Part shown: positions 28,250 to 38,162 of the stretch, piece after piece
How positions within the stretch are numbered: the first letter of the stretch is position 1
How the letters are laid out: each line of letters begins with the position of its first letter
Source of the DNA: Leeuwenhoekiella aestuarii
GTDB lineage: Bacteria; Bacteroidota; Bacteroidia; Flavobacteriales; Flavobacteriaceae
Direction: 5' to 3'
Assembly: GCF_004104055.1 (NCBI RefSeq)
Contig: NZ_QOVJ01000001.1
Coordinates: 1,302,001-1,366,000, forward strand
Length of the DNA: 64,000 nt
Program-made: the position numbers and the translations under genes
The notes under the pieces: generated by a model
What the model was told of the DNA's origin: nothing
Databases searched by the model: none
Seen by the model: only the letters and a program-made list of their open reading frames with translations

Positions 28250-30529
28250 ATGAAGGTTTTAAATACTAGAGCAGTTTTTTTTCTGGCAAGCTTATGCTGC
28301 AGTTTAGTGGTTTTTGCTCAGGAGCAAATGACTATGGCAGAGTATCAAGTAGCCATAGATTATACCTACGGAAACCTGATGAACAAAAAGGTATTTAATT
28401 TAGATACCGATGTTTATGAGTTTGAAGATCATTCCGGAATTTGGTTTGTTGATTACGCTAAAGATCAAAAAACCTATAAAACTCTTTCGTTTAAAAGCGG
28501 AAGGGTAAAACCGCTGTTTGATCAGGAAAAACTTGCAGCAGCATTATCTGAAAAGGTAGAGAACCAAGTGGAAGCTAATAAACTTTCAATTTCTAAAATA
28601 AATAGGAGAAAAGAGGGATACCATTTTGAGTTTGATGCTAAAAGCTACATCTGGAATACAAAAACAGGAGTTCTAGATGATGCTGATAAAAAGGAAGAAA
28701 GAAAACGTAAATGGGACAATCAATACGAATCAAAATCACCTGACGGAAAGTGGGTGGCCTTTGTTAAAGAGCATAACTTATTTATAAAAAATACAGAGTC
28801 AGATACTGAATTCTCACTAACCACAGATGGAGAAAAGGGTTACGATTATGCGAGTAGTATTGGCTGGTTTGACATCATTGAAGGAGAAGGTACAGAGCGT
28901 CCTAAACATTTTAATGTGCAATGGTCACCAGACTCAAAATATTTGGTTACTCAGGTCGTAGATACCCGTAATGCCGAAAAAATGTATTTGCTGGATTACA
29001 GCATAGACAGTTTGTATAAACCTAAATTATTAAGTTATTACCGTGGTTCTCCTGGAGACTCTACTATGGTAACGTATAAACCGGTGTTTTTTGACGTGCC
29101 TGCAAGAAAGCAGTTGGATATTGACTTGCCAACAAAAATTCACGTTAACGGGATTTGGCTAAGATGGCTTGAGCAAGAGCCTCATAAAATGATTACTTCA
29201 TATCGTAGCAGAGGCTATAAAGACCAATATATAAAGACTGTTGATTTAGACGCAGAACGTGTTGAGACGTTGTATGAAGAGTCTGTAAAAACCAGTATCG
29301 ATAATTTTGAATATCGTGAAATTGAAGGTTGGCAGGATCTCGTAGTGCTTTCTGAGCGTAGCGGTTGGAAACAATTGTATTTGCTAAACAAAGATAGCAG
29401 AGCTTTAAAAGCATTGACTGATGGTGATTTTGTAGTAAGTGACATCATTTACATTGATGAAAAGAAAAAAGAGATTTATTATACCGCTTCAGGAGTAAAA
29501 GCTGATGCAAACCCTTATCATCAGAAACTTTATCGTATTTCTTTGAATGGAAAAATCACTGAACTAACACCGGAAAATACGAATCACGATATTCAGTTTT
29601 TAGAAGGTTCGGATTATTTTGTAGATGTTATTTCTGCAGTAGATCAAGCTTCAAAAACCGTTTTAAGAAGCAAAAAGAACGGAAAAATAATTCAAACTCT
29701 TACCGAAGCTGATTTTGCAGCAGTTGAGGTAGAAGGCTGGGAAGCTCCAGAGGTTTTTACACTTACTGGTAAAGATGGTAAAACGCCTATCTACGGTGCA
29801 CTTTGGAAACCCATAAATTTTGATGCATCTAAAAGTTATCCTGTGATTGATGCTACCTATACCGGTCCGCATACGCAGCGTTTTCCACGCTCGTTTGGTC
29901 AGGCATTTAGCAATCAGGCAATGGCGAATTTAGGTTTTATAGTTGTTGCTGTAGACGGCTTGGGAACGGCAGGTCGCTCTAAAGCATTTAGAGATGTTTC
30001 CTATATGAATATGGGCGATAACTTGAGAGATCATGTGAATGCGATTAAGTTTTTAGGTGAAAAATATGACTGGATAGATGCAGACCGCGTGGGGATCTTT
30101 GGGCATTCAGCAGGTGGTTTTGATGCCGGTCATGCAGTGTTAGCATTTCCTGATTTTTATAAAGTAGCTGTTGCCAGTAGTGGCGATCACGATTTTAGAA
30201 TGGAAAAAGCCTGGTGGCCTGAGATGTATATGGGATACCCGATAGATTCTCGTTACGAAGAAGTTTCTAACATAACGATGGCTCCCAACCTAAAGGGAAA
30301 ATTACTATTGGTTCACGGCGGTATTGATGATAATGTGAATCCTTCGGCAACTTTTAAATTCGCTGAAGCATTAATCAAAGCAGATAAAGAATTTGATATG
30401 CTCATTATACCGAGTCAACGTCACGGGTATACCGGAAAGCATAATGCATATTTTCAGAAAAAACGCTGGAATTATTTTATAGAAAACTTACTCAATAAAA
30501 AGTCTCTTTGGGACTACAACATCTACTAA
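28250..30529 (+). CDS. S9 family peptidase (dipeptidyl peptidase IV-like)
   Basis: A 759-residue exported protein: a signal peptide (ending LVVFAQ near residue 24), a beta-propeller DPP-IV N-terminal domain, and an alpha/beta-hydrolase domain. The catalytic Ser is in GIFGHSAGGFD near residue 620, the Asp in HGGIDDNVNP and the His in RHGYTG. DPP-IV-type enzymes release X-Pro dipeptides, and hydroxyproline is found at equivalent sites in collagen. Position between the epimerase (13 bp) and the FAD dehydrogenase (1 bp) shows it is part of the cluster, which suggests supply of (hydroxy)proline from peptides. Confidence 0.9.
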   Translation: MKVLNTRAVFFLASLCCSLVVFAQEQMTMAEYQVAIDYTYGNLMNKKVFNLDTDVYEFEDHSGIWFVDYAKDQKTYKTLSFKSGRVKPLFDQEKLAAALSEKVENQVEANKLSISKINRRKEGYHFEFDAKSYIWNTKTGVLDDADKKEERKRKWDNQYESKSPDGKWVAFVKEHNLFIKNTESDTEFSLTTDGEKGYDYASSIGWFDIIEGEGTERPKHFNVQWSPDSKYLVTQVVDTRNAEKMYLLDYSIDSLYKPKLLSYYRGSPGDSTMVTYKPVFFDVPARKQLDIDLPTKIHVNGIWLRWLEQEPHKMITSYRSRGYKDQYIKTVDLDAERVETLYEESVKTSIDNFEYREIEGWQDLVVLSERSGWKQLYLLNKDSRALKALTDGDFVVSDIIYIDEKKKEIYYTASGVKADANPYHQKLYRISLNGKITELTPENTNHDIQFLEGSDYFVDVISAVDQASKTVLRSKKNGKIIQTLTEADFAAVEVEGWEAPEVFTLTGKDGKTPIYGALWKPINFDASKSYPVIDATYTGPHTQRFPRSFGQAFSNQAMANLGFIVVAVDGLGTAGRSKAFRDVSYMNMGDNLRDHVNAIKFLGEKYDWIDADRVGIFGHSAGGFDAGHAVLAFPDFYKVAVASSGDHDFRMEKAWWPEMYMGYPIDSRYEEVSNITMAPNLKGKLLLVHGGIDDNVNPSATFKFAEALIKADKEFDMLIIPSQRHGYTGKHNAYFQKKRWNYFIENLLNKKSLWDYNIY

Positions 30530-30530
30530 T

Positions 30531-31781
30531 ATGGGAAAGAATTGCGTAATTATTGGCGGTGGAATCATAGGTTTATCTAGTGCCTATTATCTTCAAAAAG
30601 CAGGTCATCAAGTAACCGTAATTGATCAGGGAAGCATGGATAGCGGCGCATCATATGTGAATGCCGGTTATCTAACCCCAAGCCATATTATTCCGCTTGC
30701 AGCGCCAGGAGTGATGAAGCAAGGTATCAAGTGGATGTTTAGCAGTAAGAGTCCGTTGTACATAAAACCGCGTATAAATGCTGATTTTTTAAAATGGACA
30801 ATGGCGTTTAATAATTCGTGTTCTGAGAAGAATGTAGCTAAAGCCATTCCGGCAATTCGCGATATCAATTTGCTTTCCCGCGATTTATATTCTGATATAA
30901 AAGCCACTGAAAATTTCAGTTTTCAACTGGAAAAGAAAGGTTTGCTGATGCTTTGTCAAAGTGAGCATATGCTTGAAGAAGAAGGTCACGTGTTAGCATT
31001 GGCTACTAAAGAAGGCTTGCCTGCGCACCTGCTTTCTGCAGCAGAAGTGCAGCAAAAAATGCCTGATGCTAAGCTAAATATAAAAGGTGCAGCTTTCTAC
31101 GAGTGTGATCAGCATACCACACCGGGAGAATTTATGGGAGAACTCAAAACACTCTTGCAGCAAAAAGGAGTAACGTTATTAAAGCAAGAACAAGTAGTTG
31201 ATTTTGATTTCAGCGGAGAGAATATACGTGTTGTAAAAACAGCTTCTGGAAAAACCATTGATGCAGATGAGGTTATTTTGGCTACAGGTGCCTGGGCAGG
31301 ATCTTTAAATAAGAAACTGAAGCTAAATATTTTAATGCAAGCCGGAAAAGGCTACCGCATCAATTCTGAAACTGAAACCGGAATCACATTGCCATCTATT
31401 TTGTGCGAGGCTAAAGTCGCTGTAACTCCTATGAACGGTTTTACAAGATATGCCGGTACTATGGAAATCGCAGGGATCAATCACGACATTAATAAAGCCC
31501 GGGTAGATGCAATTGCCGAAGCGGTGCCAAAATATTTCCCTGAGGTTTCGATTTCAGAACAGGAAAAAGCAGATGCACAATGCGGACTAAGACCGGTAAC
31601 TCCTGATGGATTGCCGTATATTGGCCGCACTTCAAAATGGAAAAATCTAACCATCGCTGCCGGCCACGCCATGATGGGCTGGAGCCTGGGGCCCGCAACA
31701 GGTCTTTTGGTTTCTGAAGTTATTAATGGTAAAAAGCCTTCCTTAGATTTGGGAGTCTACAATCCCGATCGTAAGTTTTAA
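30531..31781 (+). CDS. FAD-dependent oxidoreductase, probable cis-4-hydroxy-D-proline dehydrogenase
   Basis: A 416-residue DadA/GlyOx-like flavoprotein. The Rossmann FAD motif is at the N-terminus (CVIIGGGIIGLSSAYYLQKA), and the C-terminal FAD-binding block is LRPVTPDGLPYIGR with AAGHAMMGWSLGPATG. It follows the peptidase by one base. In this context it oxidises cis-4-hydroxy-D-proline from the epimerase to pyrroline-4-hydroxy-2-carboxylate, the substrate of the deaminase. Electrons probably go to the respiratory chain. Confidence 0.88.
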   Translation: MGKNCVIIGGGIIGLSSAYYLQKAGHQVTVIDQGSMDSGASYVNAGYLTPSHIIPLAAPGVMKQGIKWMFSSKSPLYIKPRINADFLKWTMAFNNSCSEKNVAKAIPAIRDINLLSRDLYSDIKATENFSFQLEKKGLLMLCQSEHMLEEEGHVLALATKEGLPAHLLSAAEVQQKMPDAKLNIKGAAFYECDQHTTPGEFMGELKTLLQQKGVTLLKQEQVVDFDFSGENIRVVKTASGKTIDADEVILATGAWAGSLNKKLKLNILMQAGKGYRINSETETGITLPSILCEAKVAVTPMNGFTRYAGTMEIAGINHDINKARVDAIAEAVPKYFPEVSISEQEKADAQCGLRPVTPDGLPYIGRTSKWKNLTIAAGHAMMGWSLGPATGLLVSEVINGKKPSLDLGVYNPDRKF

Positions 31782-31802
31782 GGCTTACAACCTCATCCTC
31801 AG

Positions 31803-31824
31803 CCCTTCTCCAGAAGGAGAAGGG
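31803..31824 (+). terminator. Perfect 9-bp inverted repeat, probable terminator or short repeat element
   Basis: CCCTTCTCC (31803-31811) and GGAGAAGGG (31816-31824) flank AGAA and are followed by AATTTTA. It lies just after the FAD dehydrogenase, between it and the convergent DUF4407 gene, so a terminator is reasonable. This sequence type (CTTCTCCAGAAGGAGAAG) also recurs as an intergenic repeat in bacteria. Confidence 0.5.
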
Positions 31825-31893
31825 AATTTTACGTCCTGTTGTCTCGAGAATTCGGGAGTTTCAGCATCCCACAAGTATGGGGTTTTCGAAAAC

Positions 31894-32994
31894 CTATAAT
31901 AACTTACTCTGCCGTTTGTAGAAGGAGTCCTGCTGTTTTTGCATCAGCTCGCGGGCCATTTTCTTTTTGTAGTTGTAAAGTTCTTCCTCTTGCGTTAAAT
32001 CGCCGTAAACCTTGTCATTGATTATGTTGTCCGCATCGATGAGGTTTCTACGTTGATTGGCCTTTTGTGTCGCCCAGGATTTGAGCTCGCCTTCGGCATC
32101 AGCCAGTTTAAGATCATATTCTCCTCGGGGTGAAATCAGTTTTGCGAAAATCGGTGTCGTTTCAATGGCTAAAAACAGCAGAAAAATAAAGAACGAAGGC
32201 AGCCAGGGTAATTCGTCCAAAGCTTCAATACGCGCCATCAAACCGTCAAAATTATCTATGATGGGCTGGGTTTCAGCAACGCGGGTTTCGTAATTTGCAG
32301 CGAGTTCGTTTTTCTCGAGTTCGAGAGCGGCAATTTTTTCTGCGTTGGTTTGCTTCAGTTGTTGCAACTCGGCTAAAGCAGCATCATGCTTTTCTCGTTT
32401 TTCTTTATAAACAGGACCTTTACCCAACTTATTGGTTCCTGCGGTACCTTCCGCTTCTGCGATATAGGTGTCGTAAAGGGCGTTGACTTCGGCATCTTTA
32501 GTCGAAATTTCATTTTTTAAACCATCTATTTCAGCATCTAAGGCGGCCGCAGCAGGTGTAAACTGGTCTGCAATCTGGTTTTGATTGGCTAGTGTCAGGT
32601 CGTTTTTTTGTTCAAGAAGTACCCGATCAATTTCTTTCTCAAAAATCTTTAATTCCAGTGGCTTAGAAATCACTACTGCGATTATAACAGCCAGAATCAA
32701 ACGCGGAACGGCCTGCAGGAATTCATCCATTGAGTTGTCCCGTTTCTTGAAAGTGGATACAATAAAGCGGTCGAGATTAAAAATGAGTAATCCCCATAAA
32801 AACCCAAAACCTACGGCGATAGCTACATTATCAAATACGGTATACAAAGCATATCCCGAAGCGATAAATGCCATTAAAGCAGTGAAAAAAACCGTGGCAC
32901 CAATACCGGCATATTTGTTTTGCTCTCCGGGAGCACAGGTGTCTAGTAAAGCGTGATCAGCGCCCGAGCACAGAATAAAGAATTTCTTAAGCAT
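31894..32994 (-). CDS. DUF4407 membrane protein with coiled coil
   Basis: A 366-residue protein. The N-terminal start LKKFFILCSGADHALLDTC is the standard one of the family. Paired membrane helices lie at about residues 30-75, another near 95-115 with a conserved ISKPLELKIFEKEI, then a coiled coil of about 130 residues (DAEIDGLKNEISTKDAEVNA and so on), and a last helix (FFIFLLFLAIETTPIFAKL). The family is bacterial and of unknown function; the topology resembles mechanosensory or scaffold proteins. It has no obvious partner here. Confidence 0.88.
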   Translation of the reverse strand: MLKKFFILCSGADHALLDTCAPGEQNKYAGIGATVFFTALMAFIASGYALYTVFDNVAIAVGFGFLWGLLIFNLDRFIVSTFKKRDNSMDEFLQAVPRLILAVIIAVVISKPLELKIFEKEIDRVLLEQKNDLTLANQNQIADQFTPAAAALDAEIDGLKNEISTKDAEVNALYDTYIAEAEGTAGTNKLGKGPVYKEKREKHDAALAELQQLKQTNAEKIAALELEKNELAANYETRVAETQPIIDNFDGLMARIEALDELPWLPSFFIFLLFLAIETTPIFAKLISPRGEYDLKLADAEGELKSWATQKANQRRNLIDADNIINDKVYGDLTQEEELYNYKKKMARELMQKQQDSFYKRQSKLL

Positions 32995-33155
32995 AATGAT
33001 GATTGATGAATAACTTTTGAGCTAAAATGCAACACAAAGGCGCATGTAATATAAGTAATTAGAACGCTGAACCTATGGGATTTGTTGTAGATGTTATAAA
33101 AATAAATCTTTCATTTATTCAATCATTAAAGATATAATGTTATTTCACGGTCAGG

Positions 33156-35639
33156 TCAATTTTCTTTTTCTGACTTTTTTTTGAGTTCAAGTATATCTTT
33201 TTCACTTAGCTCATTGCCAAAACGATCGTAGTACACGAACTGATTCTGTTTGTTTTTATTGTAGTAATACTTGTACGCACCAATTTTAAATGTCCCTGCA
33301 TTTCTCTTCTTTTGCTGAGGGGTTAAAACAGATGAGTTTTGATCTGGTGTATGTGCCGGAATCAAAGCCTCTTCCTGCGAGTCACCAGCGATAACGACTT
33401 TTAAACTTTTGACGCCATATTCGCGAAGCGCGGACTTTACATCGGTCAATATTGCCATTTCAATTACAGGGTCAACGGTAATCTTTACAGGAAGCATTGC
33501 CTCACGTTCTGACTTAGTTGTCCAGCTGTTGTATTCCATCAATTCCTGCTCAAGATGATGTGGGTCTGCGCGTTTATTATTGATATAAACCTGGTGGGTT
33601 TTATCGATTTCGATATGAATATCTTCAACAACGCGATTTTGTTGAGTTTCCTCATCAGTTGATTTATCCGCCGATTGCTGTTGATTTGAGATTGCCGGTT
33701 TGGGAATTTCTGCAGGACTTACTTTGATTTGTGCTATCCCGTATTGTTGAAGTTTTTGCTGAACCGCTTCAACCGTTTTTGATTTGGTTAAAACATAAGG
33801 ATCTATGCGCGCACTTATTTTTTTACGTCTCTCTTGAGAGGAGTAGGGTTTGTAAAACGCGTCAAGTGCTGATTCTAAATTGGCAAGATCGGTTAGTGTA
33901 TAGCCGTTTAAGAGCAGGGACCCGTCTTTCAATATTTTAAGGCTCAGACCAATTTTTTTATTTTCGGCCGGTACGGGTTTTGATGATTCTTCTGCATCAC
34001 CTTGTGTTAACAGGTCTTGCGACGAATTGATCCTGTAGAGCTGCGTCTTTTTAAACTCGGTATTCAGTTCTTTTACAAAGGCCTCCATACCTTCCTGAGT
34101 TCCCACATCAAGGATATAGTTTTTATAGTTTTCGGCCGACCAGTTTGCGGTTATTTCATTTATATGCGCTACAAATTTTTCAGAGGAAATTGAGTATGCG
34201 TTTATACCTATATAATTCTTAGTCACGATTATCCAAATAAGCTTTGGTGCTTCCTTAATCTTTTTATAGGTATGACCTTCTGAACTGGTCATCGTATCCC
34301 CATTGACTTTAAAATACACGTCACGATTGTTTAGGGTAAAATAAAAACCATCATCATATAAAACCGGAAAATAGGTATTTGTACCAAACTGATCTTTTAT
34401 CTCCCAGCCGATTCCTCCATTATTGGAGCGAATAAAGAATTGCTGCTCTACATCAACTCCCTCCCAGTCCCCGGCAAATAGCTTTCCATACGTGTTTTCA
34501 GGCCGAATAAAGCTTTTTTCATTTAAAAAGAGTTCGTTGTTATTAGGATTATAGCGTAGTGAAACCTTTTTGTTAGTTGTAGAAAGCGGCTTGTTCTTCC
34601 AAACCATCTCATATTGGTTTTCACCTTCTTGCTCCAGTTTAAAGGTGTCTTTCGCAAACTTCATCCAAAGCTGTTTACCCTCTTTGTAGATCGTGAACTG
34701 AGCAAATTCTTTTTTTCGATCAACCCATTTTCCCAATAGAGAAGTAGACTCTTTTTGTACCGGTTTTGCCACAATCTCCTGATTAAAGAAATAAATACAT
34801 AAAGCGAGCACGGGTACAAAAAGTGAGAGACGGGTGGCCAGTTTTTTGACCGAACGGGTTTTTGATAGCATAAGGATTCGCTTTTTGGTTAATGAATAAT
34901 TAATGGGGCTTGATAACGCGGTGTGATGAGCACCACCCGAATAGGTAAATAAAAGATGGGTATAGTTTTCTACAGAATTTTCATTTTTCAGTGCAGCCTG
35001 GTCTGCCAGAAATTCGTGATTGAGCGCAATTTCCTTTTTAACAAACGACAAAAGTGGATTAAACCAAAACACAACCTGTAAAAACTCGATAAACAGAATG
35101 TCCCAACTGTGTTTTTGAGCGACGTGGGCATGTTCGTGCGCTAAAACTTCAGGAGCGATGCTATTGTTCTTGAACTCTTTTTTTGGCATAAATATAAACC
35201 GAAGAAATGAATGTGGAATCACTTTCCCAAGCAGTAATACGTTGATATGTCCTTTTGCCTGTACTTTCTCATTATTAGTTATTTTTCTCCGAAGCCGAAT
35301 CAAATTCCTCAAAAACCGAAATCCAAAAAGCAAGACGCCTGCAGCGTAAAGAACTCCTAAACTGATTGCCAGCCAGTTTGTAGGTTCTTCGACAGGAGTA
35401 GCTACCGTGGTCTCGGTAAGAACTGTCGGCTCAAAAACAGCGGACTCAGCAATCACCGTTTGCGGTTCAACTTCAACCGTATAGCTGAATGTAAGCAAGG
35501 GTAAAGTCAAAGCTATGACCATACTGCCCAACAAGTAAAACCGTTTAAAGTGATGCGCAGCCGTTTGTTCTAAAGCAATTTTATAAAAGCCCCAGAGCAC
35601 CAGCAGGCACAGGATCGATTTGATGAGGTAGGCGGTCAT
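33156..35639 (-). CDS. M56 (BlaR1-like) metallopeptidase, downstream paralogue
   Basis: An 827-residue sensor. The N-terminal 300 residues are the BlaR1/MecR1 membrane peptidase: three or four helices, the zinc motif HEHAH (LAHEHAHVAQKHSWD) and FNPLLSFVKKEIALNHEFLAD with the third ligand. Then follows a large periplasmic or extracellular region that differs from that of the neighbour, ending in basic repeats. The first 270 residues are almost identical to the protein encoded just upstream at 35684-37771, so a duplication happened with divergence of the sensor part. It is the third gene of the BlaI operon. Confidence 0.88.
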   Translation of the reverse strand: MTAYLIKSILCLLVLWGFYKIALEQTAAHHFKRFYLLGSMVIALTLPLLTFSYTVEVEPQTVIAESAVFEPTVLTETTVATPVEEPTNWLAISLGVLYAAGVLLFGFRFLRNLIRLRRKITNNEKVQAKGHINVLLLGKVIPHSFLRFIFMPKKEFKNNSIAPEVLAHEHAHVAQKHSWDILFIEFLQVVFWFNPLLSFVKKEIALNHEFLADQAALKNENSVENYTHLLFTYSGGAHHTALSSPINYSLTKKRILMLSKTRSVKKLATRLSLFVPVLALCIYFFNQEIVAKPVQKESTSLLGKWVDRKKEFAQFTIYKEGKQLWMKFAKDTFKLEQEGENQYEMVWKNKPLSTTNKKVSLRYNPNNNELFLNEKSFIRPENTYGKLFAGDWEGVDVEQQFFIRSNNGGIGWEIKDQFGTNTYFPVLYDDGFYFTLNNRDVYFKVNGDTMTSSEGHTYKKIKEAPKLIWIIVTKNYIGINAYSISSEKFVAHINEITANWSAENYKNYILDVGTQEGMEAFVKELNTEFKKTQLYRINSSQDLLTQGDAEESSKPVPAENKKIGLSLKILKDGSLLLNGYTLTDLANLESALDAFYKPYSSQERRKKISARIDPYVLTKSKTVEAVQQKLQQYGIAQIKVSPAEIPKPAISNQQQSADKSTDEETQQNRVVEDIHIEIDKTHQVYINNKRADPHHLEQELMEYNSWTTKSEREAMLPVKITVDPVIEMAILTDVKSALREYGVKSLKVVIAGDSQEEALIPAHTPDQNSSVLTPQQKKRNAGTFKIGAYKYYYNKNKQNQFVYYDRFGNELSEKDILELKKKSEKEN

Positions 35640-35683
35640 ACCTGTTTATTTTTATTTTATAGCTATACTGATAATGAAGTTTG

Positions 35684-37771
35684 TTATTCTTTGTCATTAA
35701 TAATTAATGCCTTTTTACCTTTAAAACTAGTCATTAGGATATTATAGTTATCACTCTCTTTCATTAACGATTTGGCTTTGGCGGGAGAGATCTTTTTCAC
35801 GTTATAATAAATGTTATCCTTTGCCATGTCTACCATTTCCTGAGTTGACGGTGCCGGTGGCGGAGGAGGCGGGGTTCCTGCATTTGGTGCAGCAGGAACT
35901 GGTGGAGGAGCGGGTAGATCGGTTTCATTCCCTTCCTTTTTTAAGGTAAAACTATTGATTTTAAAATCTTGAATTTCTTTAAAAGCTTTGTGTGCCTGAC
36001 CCTCGGAAACACCTTCAGGTAAATGAAAAATTACAGCACGAGGTTTCTCTGGATTATCTTTTGTCCAATATTTAAAATGCTTTTTAATAAACTTTTTTAC
36101 ATTGGAAATTGTGGTCTGCTGGCCTTCAATTTCAATAGCATCGGTTTTTGAAAGTTTTATATTCAAAAGCGTGTAGTTCTCTTCATTAAAAGATGCCGGA
36201 CTTACAGGAGCAGGTGGTGGCGGTGGAGTGCCTGCATCAGGTGCAGCCGGTACAGGTGGTGGCGGAGGGGGAATTAAACCTTTTGGGTTTGCTTTATATA
36301 AATCAGTGGTCTCAAAAGCGGTTTGTAGTTTTAGCCAAAGCTTTTCGGTGGGATCTGTGGTTCTCACATGAATACTGTAGTTACGTTTTTCGCTAGAAGT
36401 CCAATCTTTGCTTATTGCATCCAGATCCTTTGCAAAATTTTCAACAGAGGTTTCCGTTCCATTAAGCCAAATCTGTGATTCGATTACTATTAGGTTGAGT
36501 ACTTTTTCATTTTGTGCGAGATATGCTTTGACTTCCTCGCCTGAAGGCGGGTTTTGCATCCTTTTATGACTTTGATAGTATTCGTTAGTCACCAAATTAA
36601 CAAATGCATTTACCATTTTCCCAGATACCGTGTCAGTAGTTTTGACTCCGTTATATATTGCGAAATCAGTTGGTTTAAACTCCGCTAATTTTTTTGCTAT
36701 AATATTTTTAGAATCAACCTGTATCTTAAAACTTTCCTCCGTCCATTTTTTAAGTTGCTCTTTAGAAGGATGTTCTCCATTAAACGTTTGACTTTTAAAT
36801 CTCTTTGTAATTTCTGCTCGTTTAAGCGAATCTAATTCGTCATCATATTCAATAGTATAAACATTGGGAGTTTCATTTTCAATAACCTTATAGTGAGGCT
36901 TCGCCACAATCTCCTGATTGAAAAAATAAATACATAAAGCAAGCACAGGTACAAAAAGTGCGAGACGGGTGGCCAGTTTTTTGACCGAACGGGTTTTTGA
37001 TAACATAAGAATTCGTTTTTTAGTTAATGAATAATTAATCGGGCTTGATAACGCGGTGTGATGAGCACCTCCCGAATAGATAAATAAAAGATTGGTATAG
37101 TTTTCTATTGTGTTTTCAGCTTCGAGTGCCGACTGATCTGCCAGGAATTCGTGATTTAAAGCAATGCTTCTTTTCAAAAAAACGAGCAGCGGATTAAACC
37201 AGAAAATTACTTGCAAAAATTCGACGGCCAGGATATCCCAACTGTGCTTTTGGGTGACGTGTGCCTGCTCGTGTGCAAGAATTTCCGGAGCTATGGCATC
37301 TTGTTTAAATGCTTTTCGAGGCAGAAAAATATACTGAAGAAACGAGTGTGGAATTACCTTTCCAGCCAGTAGTACGTTAATGTGTGATTTTGCCTGCACG
37401 TTCTCATTAGTATTTATTTTCTTCCGAAGCTGAATCAAATTCCGCAAAAACCGAAATCCAAAAAGCACGACGCCTGCAGCATAAATGATTCCTAAACTTA
37501 TGGCTAGCCAATTTGTAGGTTCGTCGACAGGAGTAGTTACCGGAACTTCCGTCAAAGCAGTCGGGTTCAAATACATTTCTGCTACCACAGGCTGGGGTTT
37601 AACTTCAACCGTATAGCTGAATGTAAGCAAGGGTAAAGTCAAAGCAATGACCAAACTCCCCAGCAGGTAAAAGCGATTGAATTGATGTGCAGCGGTTTGC
37701 TCTAAAGCGATTTTATAGAAACCCCAGAGAACCAGCAGGCACAGGATAGATTTGATGAGGTAGGCGAGCAT
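35684..37771 (-). CDS. M56 (BlaR1-like) metallopeptidase, upstream paralogue with proline-rich region
   Basis: A 695-residue sensor peptidase. The N-terminus has the same membrane start as its neighbour (LIKSILCLLVLWGFYKIALE) and the zinc site LAHEQAHVTQKHSWD, i.e. HExxH with Gln in the variable place. The C-terminal domain is unlike that of the neighbour and holds two proline-rich stretches (…GTPPPPPAPVSP and …GTPPPPPPAPS), each with a preceding VPAAP[DN]A segment, so an internal repeat. The start codon overlaps the BlaI stop by one base (TAATG). The signal sensed is unknown. Confidence 0.88.
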   Translation of the reverse strand: MLAYLIKSILCLLVLWGFYKIALEQTAAHQFNRFYLLGSLVIALTLPLLTFSYTVEVKPQPVVAEMYLNPTALTEVPVTTPVDEPTNWLAISLGIIYAAGVVLFGFRFLRNLIQLRKKINTNENVQAKSHINVLLAGKVIPHSFLQYIFLPRKAFKQDAIAPEILAHEQAHVTQKHSWDILAVEFLQVIFWFNPLLVFLKRSIALNHEFLADQSALEAENTIENYTNLLFIYSGGAHHTALSSPINYSLTKKRILMLSKTRSVKKLATRLALFVPVLALCIYFFNQEIVAKPHYKVIENETPNVYTIEYDDELDSLKRAEITKRFKSQTFNGEHPSKEQLKKWTEESFKIQVDSKNIIAKKLAEFKPTDFAIYNGVKTTDTVSGKMVNAFVNLVTNEYYQSHKRMQNPPSGEEVKAYLAQNEKVLNLIVIESQIWLNGTETSVENFAKDLDAISKDWTSSEKRNYSIHVRTTDPTEKLWLKLQTAFETTDLYKANPKGLIPPPPPPVPAAPDAGTPPPPPAPVSPASFNEENYTLLNIKLSKTDAIEIEGQQTTISNVKKFIKKHFKYWTKDNPEKPRAVIFHLPEGVSEGQAHKAFKEIQDFKINSFTLKKEGNETDLPAPPPVPAAPNAGTPPPPPPAPSTQEMVDMAKDNIYYNVKKISPAKAKSLMKESDNYNILMTSFKGKKALIINDKE

Positions 37772-38139
37772 TATTTCTTGGATTTTAAGCGTTCGTCAAT
37801 CAGTTTTTTTAGGTCCTCCAGTTCCTTTTGAGACAGATCAGTTTCTTTGGTAAAAAAGGAAGCGAATTGCGCAGCCGAGTCGTTAAAGAAATTTTTAATC
37901 ATCCCGTTTACCTGCTTTGAGAAGTAATCTTTCTTACGTACTAGTGGAAAATACTCCCGCGATCTGCCATATTGCACATAGTTTACAAAATTCTTGTCCT
38001 GCATGCGTTTCAATAATGTGGCGATGGTAGTTGTAGCAGGTCGCGGTTCGGGATACGCCTCTATCAAGTCTTTCATAAAGGCTTTTTCCTGTTTCCACAA
38101 GATTTGCATCAATTGTTCTTCGGCATTAGAAAGGCTCAT
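37771..38139 (-). CDS. BlaI/MecI/CopY family repressor
   Basis: A 122-residue winged-helix repressor. The wing-and-helix core is LSNAEEQLMQILWKQEKAFM, RPATTTIATLLKRMQDKNFV and the dimerisation helices at the C-terminus (LIDERLKSKK). In this family, signal-induced cleavage by the M56 partner releases the repressor. The operon order, BlaI then two M56 genes, is what such a system needs. It is expected to bind its own operators at 38163-38205. Confidence 0.93.
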   Translation of the reverse strand: MSLSNAEEQLMQILWKQEKAFMKDLIEAYPEPRPATTTIATLLKRMQDKNFVNYVQYGRSREYFPLVRKKDYFSKQVNGMIKNFFNDSAAQFASFFTKETDLSQKELEDLKKLIDERLKSKK

Positions 38140-38162
38140 TACGCTATAGTTTTTAGGATATG

